Positions 19,982 through 29,007 are shown, counted from the stretch's first letter. The stretch is DNA of 64,000 bases from Pseudomonas sp. p1(2021b) (GCF_020151015.1 NZ_CP083746.1:3501001-3565000), one strand, 5' to 3'. The notes: a model not told the origin generated them from the sequence alone. Numbers and translations are program-made.

Positions 19982-21136
19982 TTATAAATTCGTGGTTCTG
20001 CCAGCCATGGCGTATTGCGGGGTTGGCTGCATCTGCCGGGCAATGCTGATGATCTTCTTCGCGTAGCCGGGGTCGGTCGCGTAGCCGGCCTTCTGCAGCT
20101 CTCTGGCGAACTGTTCGGGGTTATCGGCCGACTTCAGCGCATCTTGATAGCGCGCATTGTTCTGCAACAGGCTGACCAGGTCGTGGAAGCTGTCCTGGTA
20201 GGAGTCGTAGGAGCGGAACGCCGCGGTCTCCTTGACGAACTGCCCATCACGGAACTCGCTGGTGATCGCCCGCGCATGTCCGCCCTGCCAATTACCGGTG
20301 GCCTTGATGCCGAACAGGTTATGGCTGCTGGTGCCGTCGGCGTTGCGCATCACCGACTTGCCCCAACCGGTTTCCAAGGCGGCTTGGGCCACCAGGTAGC
20401 GGGGGTCGATACCGATGCGCTTGGCCGCCTGCTCGGCCATCGGCAGCATGGTGGCGACGAACTGGTCGCTGTCGCTGAAGGCCTTCTTCGGTGCCAGCGG
20501 CGGCTGGGCCACGGCACGGCCAAGAATGCGCAGGCCGTCAACTGGCACGGCGAAGCTGCGCGCGACCTGCTGCCCTTCGCGGGCCGGCACTGTGGCAGTG
20601 TTGCTGGTGGCCGCCGATGGTACGATACCGGCCAGCAGACGATCGGTGAGCTTGCCCGGTAGCGCCAGGCGACGGGCATTGAGCGCCGCGACGTCGTTGC
20701 GGGTCGCCGTCGATTCGGTGTTGTGCACCGGCTCGGCCACCTTGTTACCCCACAACGCAGGGGCGTGCCCCTCGATGCGTGGGAACGGGCTGGTATTGAC
20801 GGATGGGCCCTTGTTCTTCGACAGCTGGCGCACCAGCACATCCTGCAGGCCGATGCCGCCGCCTTCGCGCGACATGCTCACGGCCAGCTGCTGGTCATAC
20901 ATGTCGCGGTACTGCTTGACCGTCTCGCTGTTCATCGGGTTGTCGTCGGCCAGCACGTCGCTGGCCTTGCGCGAGGCCTTGAGCATCTCGCTGATGAACA
21001 GCGACTCGAACTCCTGGGCCACCTTGCGCACGTTGGCGTCGCTGTCGCGATCACCGTGCTTGAGCGCGCTCAGGCGGTTGAGGTCGGTATAGGCGCCGCT
21101 GTCGGCGTGTCCGGAGACCAGGCTCTTGGGCGTCAT
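19982..21136 (-). CDS. flgJ: Peptidoglycan hydrolase FlgJ
   Basis: A 384-residue bifunctional protein: rod-capping domain at about residues 30-110 (KVAQEFESLFISEMLKASRK) and a C-terminal glucosaminidase domain at about 225-380 that opens the murein for the rod. The catalytic Glu is in AALETGWGKS; the downstream YxSxxDSFHDLVSLL segment is also present. The linker between domains is low in complexity. It follows flgI by 12 nt. Confidence 0.96.
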   Translation of the reverse strand: MTPKSLVSGHADSGAYTDLNRLSALKHGDRDSDANVRKVAQEFESLFISEMLKASRKASDVLADDNPMNSETVKQYRDMYDQQLAVSMSREGGGIGLQDVLVRQLSKNKGPSVNTSPFPRIEGHAPALWGNKVAEPVHNTESTATRNDVAALNARRLALPGKLTDRLLAGIVPSAATSNTATVPAREGQQVARSFAVPVDGLRILGRAVAQPPLAPKKAFSDSDQFVATMLPMAEQAAKRIGIDPRYLVAQAALETGWGKSVMRNADGTSSHNLFGIKATGNWQGGHARAITSEFRDGQFVKETAAFRSYDSYQDSFHDLVSLLQNNARYQDALKSADNPEQFARELQKAGYATDPGYAKKIISIARQMQPTPQYAMAGRTTNL

Positions 21137-21148
21137 GGGCAGGCCTCC

Positions 21149-22258
21149 TCAGATCACGATCAGGTCGGCCTGCAAGGCGCCGGCCTGCTTCAGGGCTTCG
21201 AGGATCGCCATCAGGTCGCTGGGCGCCGCGCCGACCTGGTTCACCGCACGGACGATCTCGTCCAGGGTGGTACCCGGGCCGAACTTGAACATCGGCTTGG
21301 CTTCCTGCTGGGCATTGACGCGCGAGCGCGGCACCACGGCGGTCTGGCCATTGGAGAACGGCCCCGGCTGGCTGACGATCGGGTCTTCGGTGATGGTCAC
21401 GGTGAGGCTGCCGTGGGTCACCGCCGCCGGCGAGACCTTGACGTTCTGGCCGATGACGATGGTGCCGGTACGCGAATTGATGATGACCTTGGCCACGGCC
21501 TGGCCTGGGTCGATCTCCAGGTTCTCGAGGATCGACAAGTAGTCCACCCGCTGGCTCGGGTCCATGGGCGCAGTGACGCGCACCGAGCCGCCGTCCACGG
21601 CCTGGGCGACACCTGGGCCGAGCAGTTCGTTGATCTTGTCGACGATGTGCTTGGCGGTGGTGAAGTCCGGGCGATTGAGGTTCAGTGTCAGGCTGTTGCC
21701 CTGGTTGAAGCCGCTCGGCACCGCACGCTCGACGGTGGCACCGCCTGGGATACGGCCGGCCGAGGGCACGTTGACGGTGATCTTGGAGCCATCCCGCCCT
21801 TCGGCGTCGAAGCCGCCCACCACCAGGTTGCCCTGGGCCACGGCGTAGACATTGCCGTCGATACCCTTGAGCGGGGTCATCAGCAGGCTGCCGCCGCGCA
21901 GGCTCTTGGAGTTGCCGATGGAAGAGACGGTGATGTCCACCACTTGGCCGGGCTTGGCGAAGGCCGGCAGGTCGGCGTGCACCGATACCGCCGCCACGTT
22001 CTTGAGCTGCACGTTGCCCGACCCTGGCGGCACCTTGATGCCGAACTGCGAGAGCATGTTGTTGAAGGTCTGCAGGGTGAATGGGGTCTGGGTGGTCTGG
22101 TCACCCGTGCCGTTCAGGCCTACCACCAGGCCGTAGCCGATCAACTGGTTGGTACGCACGCCGGAAATACTGGCGATGTCCTTCAAGCGCTCGGCCTGGG
22201 CGCCGAAGGCACAGGACAGAAGCAGGGTCGCGGCGATCAGCTGCCTTACGTTGAACAT
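21149..22258 (-). CDS. flgI: Flagellar P-ring protein FlgI
   Basis: A 369-residue periplasmic protein that polymerises into the P ring around the rod. The signal peptide is clear ([22 protein letters not shown]), followed by the mature start [13 protein letters not shown] and the core [12 protein letters not shown]. The start at 22258 gives the usual length; an in-frame ATG six bases upstream is equally possible. A longer open frame extends into flgH and is ignored. It ends in ALQADLIVI, the standard FlgI terminus. Confidence 0.95.
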   Translation of the reverse strand: MFNVRQLIAATLLLSCAFGAQAERLKDIASISGVRTNQLIGYGLVVGLNGTGDQTTQTPFTLQTFNNMLSQFGIKVPPGSGNVQLKNVAAVSVHADLPAFAKPGQVVDITVSSIGNSKSLRGGSLLMTPLKGIDGNVYAVAQGNLVVGGFDAEGRDGSKITVNVPSAGRIPGGATVERAVPSGFNQGNSLTLNLNRPDFTTAKHIVDKINELLGPGVAQAVDGGSVRVTAPMDPSQRVDYLSILENLEIDPGQAVAKVIINSRTGTIVIGQNVKVSPAAVTHGSLTVTITEDPIVSQPGPFSNGQTAVVPRSRVNAQQEAKPMFKFGPGTTLDEIVRAVNQVGAAPSDLMAILEALKQAGALQADLIVI

Positions 22259-22269
22259 GGTCATTCGAC

Positions 22270-22965
22270 TCAGAAGGGCCAGAGCGGGCTGATGAAGAAG
22301 CGGTCCAGCCAACCGGGCTGGCTGGCATCGGCGAAGGAGCCGGTGCCCGAGTAGGTGATGCGCGCATCGGCCACGCGGGTGGACGGCACGGTGTTGTCGG
22401 TGGCGATGTCATCGGCGCGGATCAGGCCGGCGATGCGCACCAGCTCCTCGCCGGTGTTCAGGGTCAGCCACTTCTCGCCACGCACGGCGATGATGCCGTT
22501 GGGCAGCACCTCGGCCACGGTGACGGTGATCGAACCGGTCAGGGTGTTGCCCTGGGTCGCCTTGCTGTCGCCCTTGGTGGCGCGCTCGCCGCTATAACCG
22601 GCCTCCAGCGACAGGTCACCGCCGCCGAACGGGTTGTTGGTGTTCGGGGTGGTGCCGAACAGCGAGGTCAGGCCGATGTTGGCATTGCTGTTCTTCTGGA
22701 TCTGCGAACCTGCGTTCTTGCTCGCCGAAGTGCGCTCGTTGAGGGTGATGGTGATGATGTCACCCACTCGGAACGCCTTGCGGTCGGTGTACAGGTTCTG
22801 CTCGAAACCGGCCTGGTAGATTGAACCGTTGTTGGCCGCTGCGGGCAACGGGGTACGCGGCAACACCGGCGCGTAGTACGGGTCGTTGGGCTTTGGCGTC
22901 GGCGCGACGCAACCGGCCAACAACACCGCGCCCCCGAGGGCGAAGACGGACAACAGACGATTCAT
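22270..22965 (-). CDS. flgH: Flagellar L-ring lipoprotein FlgH
   Basis: A 231-residue outer-membrane lipoprotein forming the L ring. The signal peptide ends in the lipobox LAGC with lipidated C19. Mature sequence carries [18 protein letters not shown] and [18 protein letters not shown], both FlgH hallmarks. It ends 5 nt before flgI and follows flgG by 33 nt. Confidence 0.97.
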   Translation of the reverse strand: MNRLLSVFALGGAVLLAGCVAPTPKPNDPYYAPVLPRTPLPAAANNGSIYQAGFEQNLYTDRKAFRVGDIITITLNERTSASKNAGSQIQKNSNANIGLTSLFGTTPNTNNPFGGGDLSLEAGYSGERATKGDSKATQGNTLTGSITVTVAEVLPNGIIAVRGEKWLTLNTGEELVRIAGLIRADDIATDNTVPSTRVADARITYSGTGSFADASQPGWLDRFFISPLWPF

Positions 22966-22998
22966 GACGCTTACCTCACGGTGTAACGGGCTTGGGGC

Positions 22999-23784
22999 TT
23001 ACAGCTGCTGGGTGACGAACGAGAGCATCTGGTCGGCGGTGGAGATGACCTTGGAGTTCATCTCGTAGGCGCGCTGGGTGGTGATCATGTTGACCAGCTC
23101 TTCCACGGTGCTGACGTTGGAGTTCTCCAGGGTCTGCTGCAGGGTGGTGCCGAAGCCGTTCAGGCCCGGGGTACCGATCTGCGGCGCACCGCTGGCGGCG
23201 GTCTCCAGGAACAGGTTGTTGCCGATGGCCTGCAGGCCGGTCGGGTTGATGAAGTCGGCGGTCTGGATGTTGCCGATGATCTGCGCGGCCGGGTTGCCGG
23301 CGGTGGTGATCGACACGGTGCCGTCCTGGCCGACGGTGAAGGTCTGGGCATCCGGCGGTACGACGATCGCAGGCTCCAGGGCGAAACCGTTGGCGGTGAC
23401 GATCTGGCCGTCGGAATTCAGGTGGAAGGTGCCGTCTCGGGTATAGGAGACGGTGCCGTCCGGCTGCAGCACCTGGAAGAAACCGCGGCCGTTGACGGCC
23501 ATGTCCAGTGGGTTCTCGGTGGTCTGCAGGCTGCCAGCGGTGAAGTTCTTCTGGGTGCCGACGATGCGCACACCGGTACCGACCTGCAGGCCCGAGGGCA
23601 GCTCGCTGTCCTGGGTCGACTGGGCACCGGGCTGGCGCTTGATCTGGTACAGAAGGTCCTGGAATTCGGCGCGATCACGCTTGAAGCCAGTGGTCGAGAC
23701 GTTGGCCAGGTTGTTGGAGATGACAGTCAGGTTGGTGTCCTGGGCGGACAGGCCGGTCTTAGCGACCCAAAGAGCCGGAAGCAT
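22999..23784 (-). CDS. flgG: Distal rod protein FlgG
   Basis: A 261-residue distal rod subunit. N terminus LPALWVAKTGLSAQDTNLTV with the NNLANVSTTGFKRDRAEFQD signature; C terminus VSTVEELVNMITTQRAYEMN and ISTADQMLSFVTQQL. Length is standard. It lies 47 nt after flgF, in the flgF-to-flgL unit. Confidence 0.98.
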   Translation of the reverse strand: MLPALWVAKTGLSAQDTNLTVISNNLANVSTTGFKRDRAEFQDLLYQIKRQPGAQSTQDSELPSGLQVGTGVRIVGTQKNFTAGSLQTTENPLDMAVNGRGFFQVLQPDGTVSYTRDGTFHLNSDGQIVTANGFALEPAIVVPPDAQTFTVGQDGTVSITTAGNPAAQIIGNIQTADFINPTGLQAIGNNLFLETAASGAPQIGTPGLNGFGTTLQQTLENSNVSTVEELVNMITTQRAYEMNSKVISTADQMLSFVTQQL

Positions 23785-23831
23785 TAGTGTTCTCCTCGTG
23801 CGCCTGTTTTACGGCACCCGTTCATAAGTGA

Positions 23832-24572
23832 TTAGCCGATTTGCAAAACCCGAGCCATGGCTTCATCGCCTTCCTTGGCCGCGTTCATCATCTTGACGTG
23901 CAGCTCGAACTGGCGGGACAGAGCCAGTACCGAGGTCATTTCCTCGACGGCGTTAACGTTGCTCGACTCCAGGAAGCCCGATACCACTTTGACGTTGACG
24001 TCGGCATCGGCCGGCTGGCCGCTGGTGGTGTGGATCATGCCGTCCAGCCCCTTGGTCAGGCCCTTGGTATCGGGGTTGACCAGCTTGATGCGATCGACCT
24101 CGGCCATCACCCGCGGGTCTTCACCCATGGCGCGGATGCTGATGGTGCCGTCTTCGCCGATCTCCACCTTCTGCTCCGGCGGAATGGCGATCGGGCCGCC
24201 ATTGCCGATCACCGGCATGCCGTTGCCAGCACGCAGCACGCCCAGGGCATCGATGTTCAGGCTGCCGGTGCGCACGTAGGCTTCGCTGCCGTCCGGTGCC
24301 TGCACGGCGATGAAACCGTCACCGCTGACGGCCACGTCCAGCTCGCGGCCGGTTTCCACCAGGGCACCTGCGGTGAAGTCGGTAGCCGGGCGTTCGGTCA
24401 TGGCAAATGCACGCGCCGGAAAGCTGTCGCCGAACACCGGCATCGACCGCGCCTGCTCCAGATCACGCTGGAAGCCGTTGGTGGAAACGTTCGCCAGGTT
24501 GTTGGCGTGGGCCCGCTGGGCCAGCGCGTTCTGGCTGGCGCCGGTCATGGCCACGTAAAGCATCTTGTCCAC
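23832..24572 (-). CDS. flgF: Proximal rod protein FlgF
   Basis: A 246-residue proximal rod subunit, first gene of the flgFGHIJKL unit. It starts with GTG (DKMLYVAMTGASQNALAQRA), supported by AAGGAG five bases upstream, and has NNLANVSTNGFQRDLEQAR. The C terminus VNAVEEMTSVLALSRQFELH is typical. A sigma-54 element at 24624-24638 and a CGGCAA palindrome at 24712-24727 precede it, which fits FleR control. Confidence 0.96.
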   Translation of the reverse strand: MDKMLYVAMTGASQNALAQRAHANNLANVSTNGFQRDLEQARSMPVFGDSFPARAFAMTERPATDFTAGALVETGRELDVAVSGDGFIAVQAPDGSEAYVRTGSLNIDALGVLRAGNGMPVIGNGGPIAIPPEQKVEIGEDGTISIRAMGEDPRVMAEVDRIKLVNPDTKGLTKGLDGMIHTTSGQPADADVNVKVVSGFLESSNVNAVEEMTSVLALSRQFELHVKMMNAAKEGDEAMARVLQIG

Positions 24573-24623
24573 AGTCTCTCCTTCTGCGCGTACCCCTGCC
24601 GCGCGCTTGCTGAGCAGGGATAA

Positions 24624-24638
24624 GCAAATATCGAACCA
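24624..24638 (-). promoter_or_regulatory. Sigma-54 promoter of flgF
   Basis: The minus strand reads TGGTTCGATATTTGC: GG and GC 12 nt apart, perfect -12 and a weaker -24 (TGGTTC for TGGCAC). It is 52 nt upstream of the flgF GTG. Confidence 0.72.
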
Positions 24639-24711
24639 AGGTTGCCAAGCCAGTGATTACGGGGGCTGTAGCGCCTGGTTCGACCTTGACCGTCAGTTTG
24701 TCGGCGAATCT

Positions 24712-24727
24712 TTGCCGTCAGCGGCAA
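24712..24727. promoter_or_regulatory. CGGCAA palindrome upstream of flgF (candidate FleR site)
   Basis: TTGCCG-tcag-CGGCAA, an inverted pair of the hexamer that also occurs three times upstream of flgB. It lies 74-103 nt upstream of the sigma-54 site (edge to edge), a usual place for an enhancer. The FleR assignment is inference. Confidence 0.6.
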
Positions 24728-24735
24728 GGCACTGC

Positions 24736-24927
24736 TCAGTAATCGCGGCAACCGGCATTGTTGTAGGGGCCGGAGTGACGCACCCAGCCTTCGCCCGGGT
24801 TGTTGGCCGAGCACATGAAGCGGCCGGTGGCCAGGCTTTGCCATTGATAGAAAGGCGCGGGGGCCGCAGACAGTGACAGGGAGATGCACAGCGCGGCGAA
24901 CAGGCTGAGCAGGAGGCGTTTGTTCAT
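24736..24927 (-). CDS. Small secreted protein between flgE and flgF
   Basis: A 63-residue open frame on the flagellar strand. It begins with a clear signal peptide (MNKRLLLSLFAALCISLSLS, cleavage likely after AAPA or nearby) and leaves a mature peptide of about 40 residues with two cysteines (C39, C60) that could form a disulfide, plus an aromatic/Gly-rich motif GEGWVRHSGPYNNAGC. I do not recognise a family. It sits between two flagellar transcription units and ends only 8 nt from the flgF CGGCAA palindrome. No strong Shine-Dalgarno is visible upstream of the ATG, so expression is uncertain. A periplasmic or extracellular role is all that the sequence supports. Confidence 0.65.
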   Translation of the reverse strand: MNKRLLLSLFAALCISLSLSAAPAPFYQWQSLATGRFMCSANNPGEGWVRHSGPYNNAGCRDY

Positions 24928-24942
24928 GAAGGGGATCTCGAT

Positions 24943-24967
24943 AGCAGGGGCTGCCCGACAGCCCCCG
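24943..24967 (-). terminator. GC-rich hairpin after flgE
   Basis: On the minus strand GCGGGGGCTG...CAGCCCCTGC folds into a strong hairpin directly after the flgE stop. It has no T run, so it is a weak or Rho-assisted terminator, or an mRNA 3' stabiliser. Confidence 0.45.
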
Positions 24968-24975
24968 CCCGATCA

Positions 24976-26298
24976 TCAGGTCATCTGGATGATGGTCTGC
25001 ATGATGGTGCTTTCAGTGGAGATGGTCTTGGCGTTGGCCTGGTAGTTGCTCTGGGCCTTGATCAGGTTGACCAGCTCGCCGGTGAGGTCGACGTTGGAGT
25101 CTTCCAACGCACCGCCCGCGATCTGGCCCAGGGTGCCGGTGCCAGGCTCGCCGATGACCGGCACACCCGAAGCATAGGACTCCTTCCAGGCGGTGCCGCC
25201 TACTGGCGTGAGGCCCTGCAGGTTGGCGAAGTTGGCTACCACCACCTGGCCGATCACTTTGTCCTGGCCATTGGTGAAGTTGGCGAACAGGTTGCCGCTC
25301 GGGTCCACGGTCAGGCCGGTGAGCTCGCCGGTGGCGTAGCCATCCTGGCTCTTGGCGGTGGTCGCGGACGCTGCGTTGTACTGAGTAGTCGCCAGCATGT
25401 CCAGGGTCACGCCGCCCGTGCGCGCGGTGGCGCCGTTGCTGACCCAGTCGCCCGCCGCATTCTTCTCGGCCGGTACCCAGCCATTGAGGGTGAAGGTCTT
25501 GTCATCGCCGATGTCCAGACCGCCGGGCACCGCGCCCGCCGTCATGGCGGCGGTGTCCAGGGTACCGTCGGACTTGAACGGCAGCTTGTTGACCAGCGGC
25601 GTATCGAGAGTGGGGTCACTCGGATTGCGGCCGTCAATGGTGGTGTACATGGTCCACGAGTTGGTGCCCACATCCTTGATGAAATACTGGTTCAACTGGT
25701 GCGCATTACCCTGACTGTCATACACGTCGGTGTTGAAGGTGTAGTTGTAGCTGTTGACATTGGTCGGGTCGAATGGCGTCACGCTCGGCGTCGAGGCGCT
25801 GGAGTTGAGGTTGACGGTTTCGGAAATCCGGCCGGTCGGGTTCGGCGAGAGGTTCGAGGTATCGATCTGCAGGTTAGTCAGGATACCCTGAACGATCTTG
25901 CCGTCGGCATCGACCGCATAGCCCTGCAGGTTGGCGCCCGAGGCATTGACGATGTAGCCGTCCTTGTCGCTGTAGAACGCACCGGCGCGGGTGTAGATCT
26001 TCGAGCCATTGTCGCTCAGGGCGAAGAAGCCGTTGCCGTCGATGGCAAGGTCCAGGGCCTGGCCGGTGCCGTTGATATTGCCCGGGGTGAACATCTGCGA
26101 TACCGCGGCGGTCTTCACACCGCTACCGACGGTGGTCTTGCCGGCGCTGGTGCCGCGAATGGACGCCGAGTACTGGTCGGCGAATTCGGCACGGGAGGAC
26201 TTGAAGCCTGTGGTGGCCACGTTGGCGATGTTGTTGCCGGTAACGTTCAGCGCCTTGTTCGCCGCGTAGAGCCCGCTCAGGCCAATATTGAAAGACAT
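24976..26298 (-). CDS. flgE: Flagellar hook protein FlgE
   Basis: A 440-residue hook subunit. N terminus SFNIGLSGLYAANKALNVTG with NNIANVATTGFKSSRAEFAD; C terminus VDLTGELVNLIKAQSNYQAN, then ISTESTIMQTIIQMT. The middle carries a long variable domain (about residues 140-360). It is the last gene of flgBCDE and is followed by a GC-rich hairpin. Confidence 0.97.
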   Translation of the reverse strand: MSFNIGLSGLYAANKALNVTGNNIANVATTGFKSSRAEFADQYSASIRGTSAGKTTVGSGVKTAAVSQMFTPGNINGTGQALDLAIDGNGFFALSDNGSKIYTRAGAFYSDKDGYIVNASGANLQGYAVDADGKIVQGILTNLQIDTSNLSPNPTGRISETVNLNSSASTPSVTPFDPTNVNSYNYTFNTDVYDSQGNAHQLNQYFIKDVGTNSWTMYTTIDGRNPSDPTLDTPLVNKLPFKSDGTLDTAAMTAGAVPGGLDIGDDKTFTLNGWVPAEKNAAGDWVSNGATARTGGVTLDMLATTQYNAASATTAKSQDGYATGELTGLTVDPSGNLFANFTNGQDKVIGQVVVANFANLQGLTPVGGTAWKESYASGVPVIGEPGTGTLGQIAGGALEDSNVDLTGELVNLIKAQSNYQANAKTISTESTIMQTIIQMT

Positions 26299-26328
26299 TT
26301 ACTTGCTCCTTCTGCCGATTGCGCGGCG

Positions 26329-27027
26329 TTAGATTCCGATGGTAGTGACTTTGGAGATGCCGATCTTGCCGATGCCGGCAAGGTTGAGCATCATCTCGCC
26401 GCCGTTCTGGAAGCTGACACTGTTCACCGTTGCCGGCAGCAGCGTGGCGAGCGTCACGCTCTTGCCATCGACCGTGGTGCTGGCGGCGAAGGTGTAGTTG
26501 CCGGGGTCGACTTTCTCGCCCTTGTCGTTGGTGCCATCCCAGATGAAGTCGGCGGTACCGGCCTTCTGCGCACCCAGCTCGATGGTCTTGACCACGTTGC
26601 CGTCCTTGTCCTTGATGGTGACCTTGCCTTCGGTGATGTTCTGCGGCAGTACCACCTGGCCGGTGAAGCTCTTGGTGGTGTCGACCACGGCCTTGTCGTT
26701 CTGCACGATCACCGAACGGCCGACCAGGGACGAGGCCTGCAGCGCCTGGGAAGAGCCCATGCCGCTGAGGATGCCGTTGACCGACTGGTTCAGCGCCTGG
26801 ATACCTTCAAGGCTGCTGAACTGCGCCAGCTGGGCGACGAATTCGCCGTTCTCCTGAGGGTCCAGTGGGTTCTGGTTCTTCATTTGAGTGACCAGCAGCT
26901 GCAAGAACGCATCCTTGCCCAGCGCACTGCCGGCGGTACCGGTGCTGCTGTCGGTCTTGGGGTTCTGCTTTTGCAGCGACGTCAGGTAGGCACTGCCGAC
27001 TTCGCTGGTGGAATTAGTCGTGGTCAT
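26329..27027 (-). CDS. flgD: Hook assembly scaffold FlgD
   Basis: A 232-residue hook cap/scaffold protein, removed when the hook is finished. The N-terminal family signature is visible (LGKDAFLQLLVTQMKNQNPL, then FVAQLAQFSSLEGIQALNQS). The C-terminal part holds the FlgD Ig-like/tudor domain with FIWDGTNDKGEKVDPGNYTF. Normal length; 12 nt from flgC. Confidence 0.96.
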   Translation of the reverse strand: MTTTNSTSEVGSAYLTSLQKQNPKTDSSTGTAGSALGKDAFLQLLVTQMKNQNPLDPQENGEFVAQLAQFSSLEGIQALNQSVNGILSGMGSSQALQASSLVGRSVIVQNDKAVVDTTKSFTGQVVLPQNITEGKVTIKDKDGNVVKTIELGAQKAGTADFIWDGTNDKGEKVDPGNYTFAASTTVDGKSVTLATLLPATVNSVSFQNGGEMMLNLAGIGKIGISKVTTIGI

Positions 27028-27039
27028 GTCGATGTCCTA

Positions 27040-27483
27040 TCACTGACCCAGGGTCAGGACCTTCTGCATCATGGTCTTGGCGGTGTTCATCAGTTCGGCG
27101 TTGGTCTGGAACGCACGGCTGGCGGAGATCATGTCGGCCATCTCCTCCACCACATTGACGTTCGGGTAGTAGACGTAGCCGTCTTTGTTCGCTGCCGGGT
27201 GGTTGGGCTCGTAGCGCGCCTCGAGGTTGCTCTGGTCTTCGACGATGCCCATCACCTGCACGCCCTGCCCCGCCTCGCCCTGGTCCTGGAACAGCGACTG
27301 GCCGGCGCCGTCCTGGGCCTGCTGGAAGGTGGTGGCGAACACCGGGTGGCGTGCGCGGTAGGTCTGGTCGATGCTCGAGGACACGGTCTCGGCGTTGGCG
27401 ATGTTCGAAGCGACGGTATTGAGGCGGGTGTTCTGCGCACTCATGCCGCTACCGGCAATGTTGAAGACACTGGCAAGGGACAT
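27040..27483 (-). CDS. flgC: Flagellar basal-body rod protein FlgC
   Basis: A 147-residue proximal rod subunit. N terminus SLASVFNIAGSGMSAQNTRL with VASNIANAETVSS; C terminus VEEMADMISASRAFQTNAEL, then TMMQKVLTLGQ. The ATG at 27483 follows the flgB stop by two bases with GGAGAG inside flgB; a GTG six bases upstream is in frame but overlaps the flgB stop. Confidence 0.96.
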   Translation of the reverse strand: MSLASVFNIAGSGMSAQNTRLNTVASNIANAETVSSSIDQTYRARHPVFATTFQQAQDGAGQSLFQDQGEAGQGVQVMGIVEDQSNLEARYEPNHPAANKDGYVYYPNVNVVEEMADMISASRAFQTNAELMNTAKTMMQKVLTLGQ

Positions 27484-27485
27484 GG

Positions 27486-27893
27486 TCACTCTCCGCGCAG
27501 GGCCGAAATCAGCCCTTTGAATTTACTGTTGAGCAGGGTGAAGCTGGCCTGGAAGCCAATGGCGTTCTCTGCGTAGTTCGACTGCTCGATCTGCGCATCG
27601 ACGGTGTTCTGGTCGATCGAAGGCTGCATCGGCGTACGGTACTTGAGGGTGTCGTCGCCCATGGCCAGGCCCTGGGCCTCGATGTGCCGAGTGTTGGTAC
27701 GGTCCAGGGCGATGCGGCCGCTCTGCTGTTTGGCCGCCTCGGCGGCGAGCACCGCCGAGAAGTCCATGTCGCGTGCCTTGTAGTTGGGCGTGTCGGCGTT
27801 GGCGATGTTGTTGGCCAGGACCTCGGCGCGCTGGGCGCGGAAGCTCAATGCCTGCTCATGGATGCCGAGCGCCTTGTCGAAGCTGATGCTCAT
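27486..27893 (-). CDS. flgB: Flagellar basal-body rod protein FlgB
   Basis: A 135-residue proximal rod subunit, first gene of flgBCDE. It starts SISFDKALGIHEQALSFRAQ and has NNIANADTPNYKARDMDF, the family signature. The ATG at 27893 gives the standard length; the frame is open further upstream but that part lies beyond the sigma-54 promoter. In related genomes cheR lies next to flgB; here a 4.6-kb island separates them. Confidence 0.97.
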   Translation of the reverse strand: MSISFDKALGIHEQALSFRAQRAEVLANNIANADTPNYKARDMDFSAVLAAEAAKQQSGRIALDRTNTRHIEAQGLAMGDDTLKYRTPMQPSIDQNTVDAQIEQSNYAENAIGFQASFTLLNSKFKGLISALRGE

Positions 27894-27942
27894 GTCTGGG
27901 AAACCTTCGAAGGTTGACCGGAAGAATCTTGAGCAGGCTAGA

Positions 27943-27957
27943 GCAAGGTTTGTGCCA
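27943..27957 (-). promoter_or_regulatory. Sigma-54 promoter of flgBCDE
   Basis: The minus strand reads TGGCAC-N5-TTGC, a perfect match with 12-nt GG-GC spacing, 50 nt upstream of flgB. Confidence 0.9.
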
Positions 27958-28019
27958 AGCGGCAGAGACCCAGTAAAACCGGAGGTTTGGGGCGCGGGTG
28001 GCAAAGCAGGATGCCAGAA

Positions 28020-28083
28020 AAGCGGCAAAGTGCTTCCGCCTGGTGAAGGGAAAGCGGCAATCGCGTGGTGGCAAAAGCGGCAA
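28020..28083. promoter_or_regulatory. Three AAAGCGGCAA boxes upstream of flgB (candidate FleR sites)
   Basis: CGGCAA occurs at 28023-28028, 28055-28060 and 28078-28083, each preceded by AAG, all in the same orientation. They lie 66-126 nt upstream of the flgB sigma-54 site. The same hexamer forms a palindrome upstream of flgF. I did not see such clusters at the fliE, fleS, fliD or flgA sigma-54 sites. Confidence 0.65.
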
Positions 28084-28265
28084 AACAAAAAATTGACACC
28101 CATTGAGGCCATGGTCGAACCACGCACAGCTTGAGGCTCAGGGTCCGGGCGAACCAGATCCCTCTCGAGCTGTATCATCGACGATTTTGTCGGCTACTTC
28201 AGTGGAATTTGCGATTTTTCCCACAAGCCACACGGAAATGATCACCATTTTTTCGTGATGTGATT
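28084..28265. other. Intergenic region before the effector/immunity island
   Basis: A/T-richer stretch between the flgB regulatory boxes (minus) and the first effector leader (plus). No gene is visible. A small ATCAC...GTGAT inverted repeat lies near 28239-28259. It should contain the promoter of the first island unit, but no element is clear enough to name. Confidence 0.4.
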
Positions 28266-28300
28266 TCCCCCTGCACACGCTGTCAGGGAGACACCACATG
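28266..28300 (+). promoter_or_regulatory. Conserved leader of island unit 1
   Basis: CCCCCTGCACACGCTG then TCAGGGAG and a 7-nt spacer to the ATG. CCCTG and CAGGG can pair, hiding the ribosome site, and TCAGGGAG resembles an RsmA/RsmE (ANGGA) site. The same leader precedes units 2, 3 and 4. Confidence 0.6.
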
Positions 28301-28997
28301 TTTCTAGGCCACTACATACCTTCGTGGCAGGAAGTCGAGTCACGCATTATCAATGAAATGGGCTATCAGGGAGGTGCCCATTTCCGCACGCACCTCAACG
28401 AACAGGTCGCCTCGCTGGCGCTCAACCTACGCCGGGTCAGAGCCGTTCAATCGGCCTTCGACCAGGCTGAATGGCAAGCTGCACGTATGCTGCGCCAACG
28501 CTTCGCCGACCTCGAAATCGCCAGCATCGTCGACGAACTGCTCATCGTCGTGAGGCAGATGGCGATGATCGTCGCCAGCAGCGTCATCACCGGCGGCGCC
28601 ATTGGTGCAGGAATAGGCGTATTGGGTGCAGGAGCGGGGGCCATTCCCTTTGCCGGCGCGGGCGCGGCGATGGGTCTTAAGATCAGCGGCTGGATCCTCG
28701 GCGTACTGGGGCTGGCGTCCATCGCCGAGTTTTTCATCGACGGCCTGCCACGCATCGGCGAGTACTACCTCGATGGCATCTGCATAGCCTGGAAAGGTAC
28801 GCGTGGCGACGAAGGTCTGAGCCCATTCAGCAAGGACGACCCGAATGCGGTCTCCCGAGCCGCCCATCATATTGCTCAACTCAAGTATCGGACCACAATG
28901 GAAGACCAAGGTCGAGAACCTAAGAAATGCCGCAGCGGCAGTACCAGAATCCTCTCGTGGCAAAACGTTGATAAATGTAAATCTTCACAAATGCTAG
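28298..28997 (+). pseudogene. Decayed T6SS-type effector gene 1 (Tde1-like N terminus, toxin domain lost)
   Basis: The first about 195 codons encode an effector-like N terminus (FLGHYIPSWQEVESRI), then a hydrophobic glycine-zipper stretch (GGAIGAGIGVLGAGAGAIPF, about residues 105-125) of the kind used by Tde1-type DNases to cross the target membrane, then GLPRIGEYYLDGICIAWKG. Near 28885 the frame changes. The last about 35 codons, ending INVNLHKC at the TAG of 28995, lie in another frame and match the tail of effector 2 (INVKLHKC). An out-of-frame internal deletion removed the toxin domain. Read without the shift, the frame runs on to 29035 and overlaps the immunity start. Tde1/DUF6861 membership is from memory; the decay is visible. 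Confidence 0.7.
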
Positions 28998-29007
28998 GAG
29001 ACAATAC

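Noticed and set aside
28427..28963. Minus-strand frames opposite effector 1
   Set aside because: No domain, no ribosome site, and the plus strand has homologous units.
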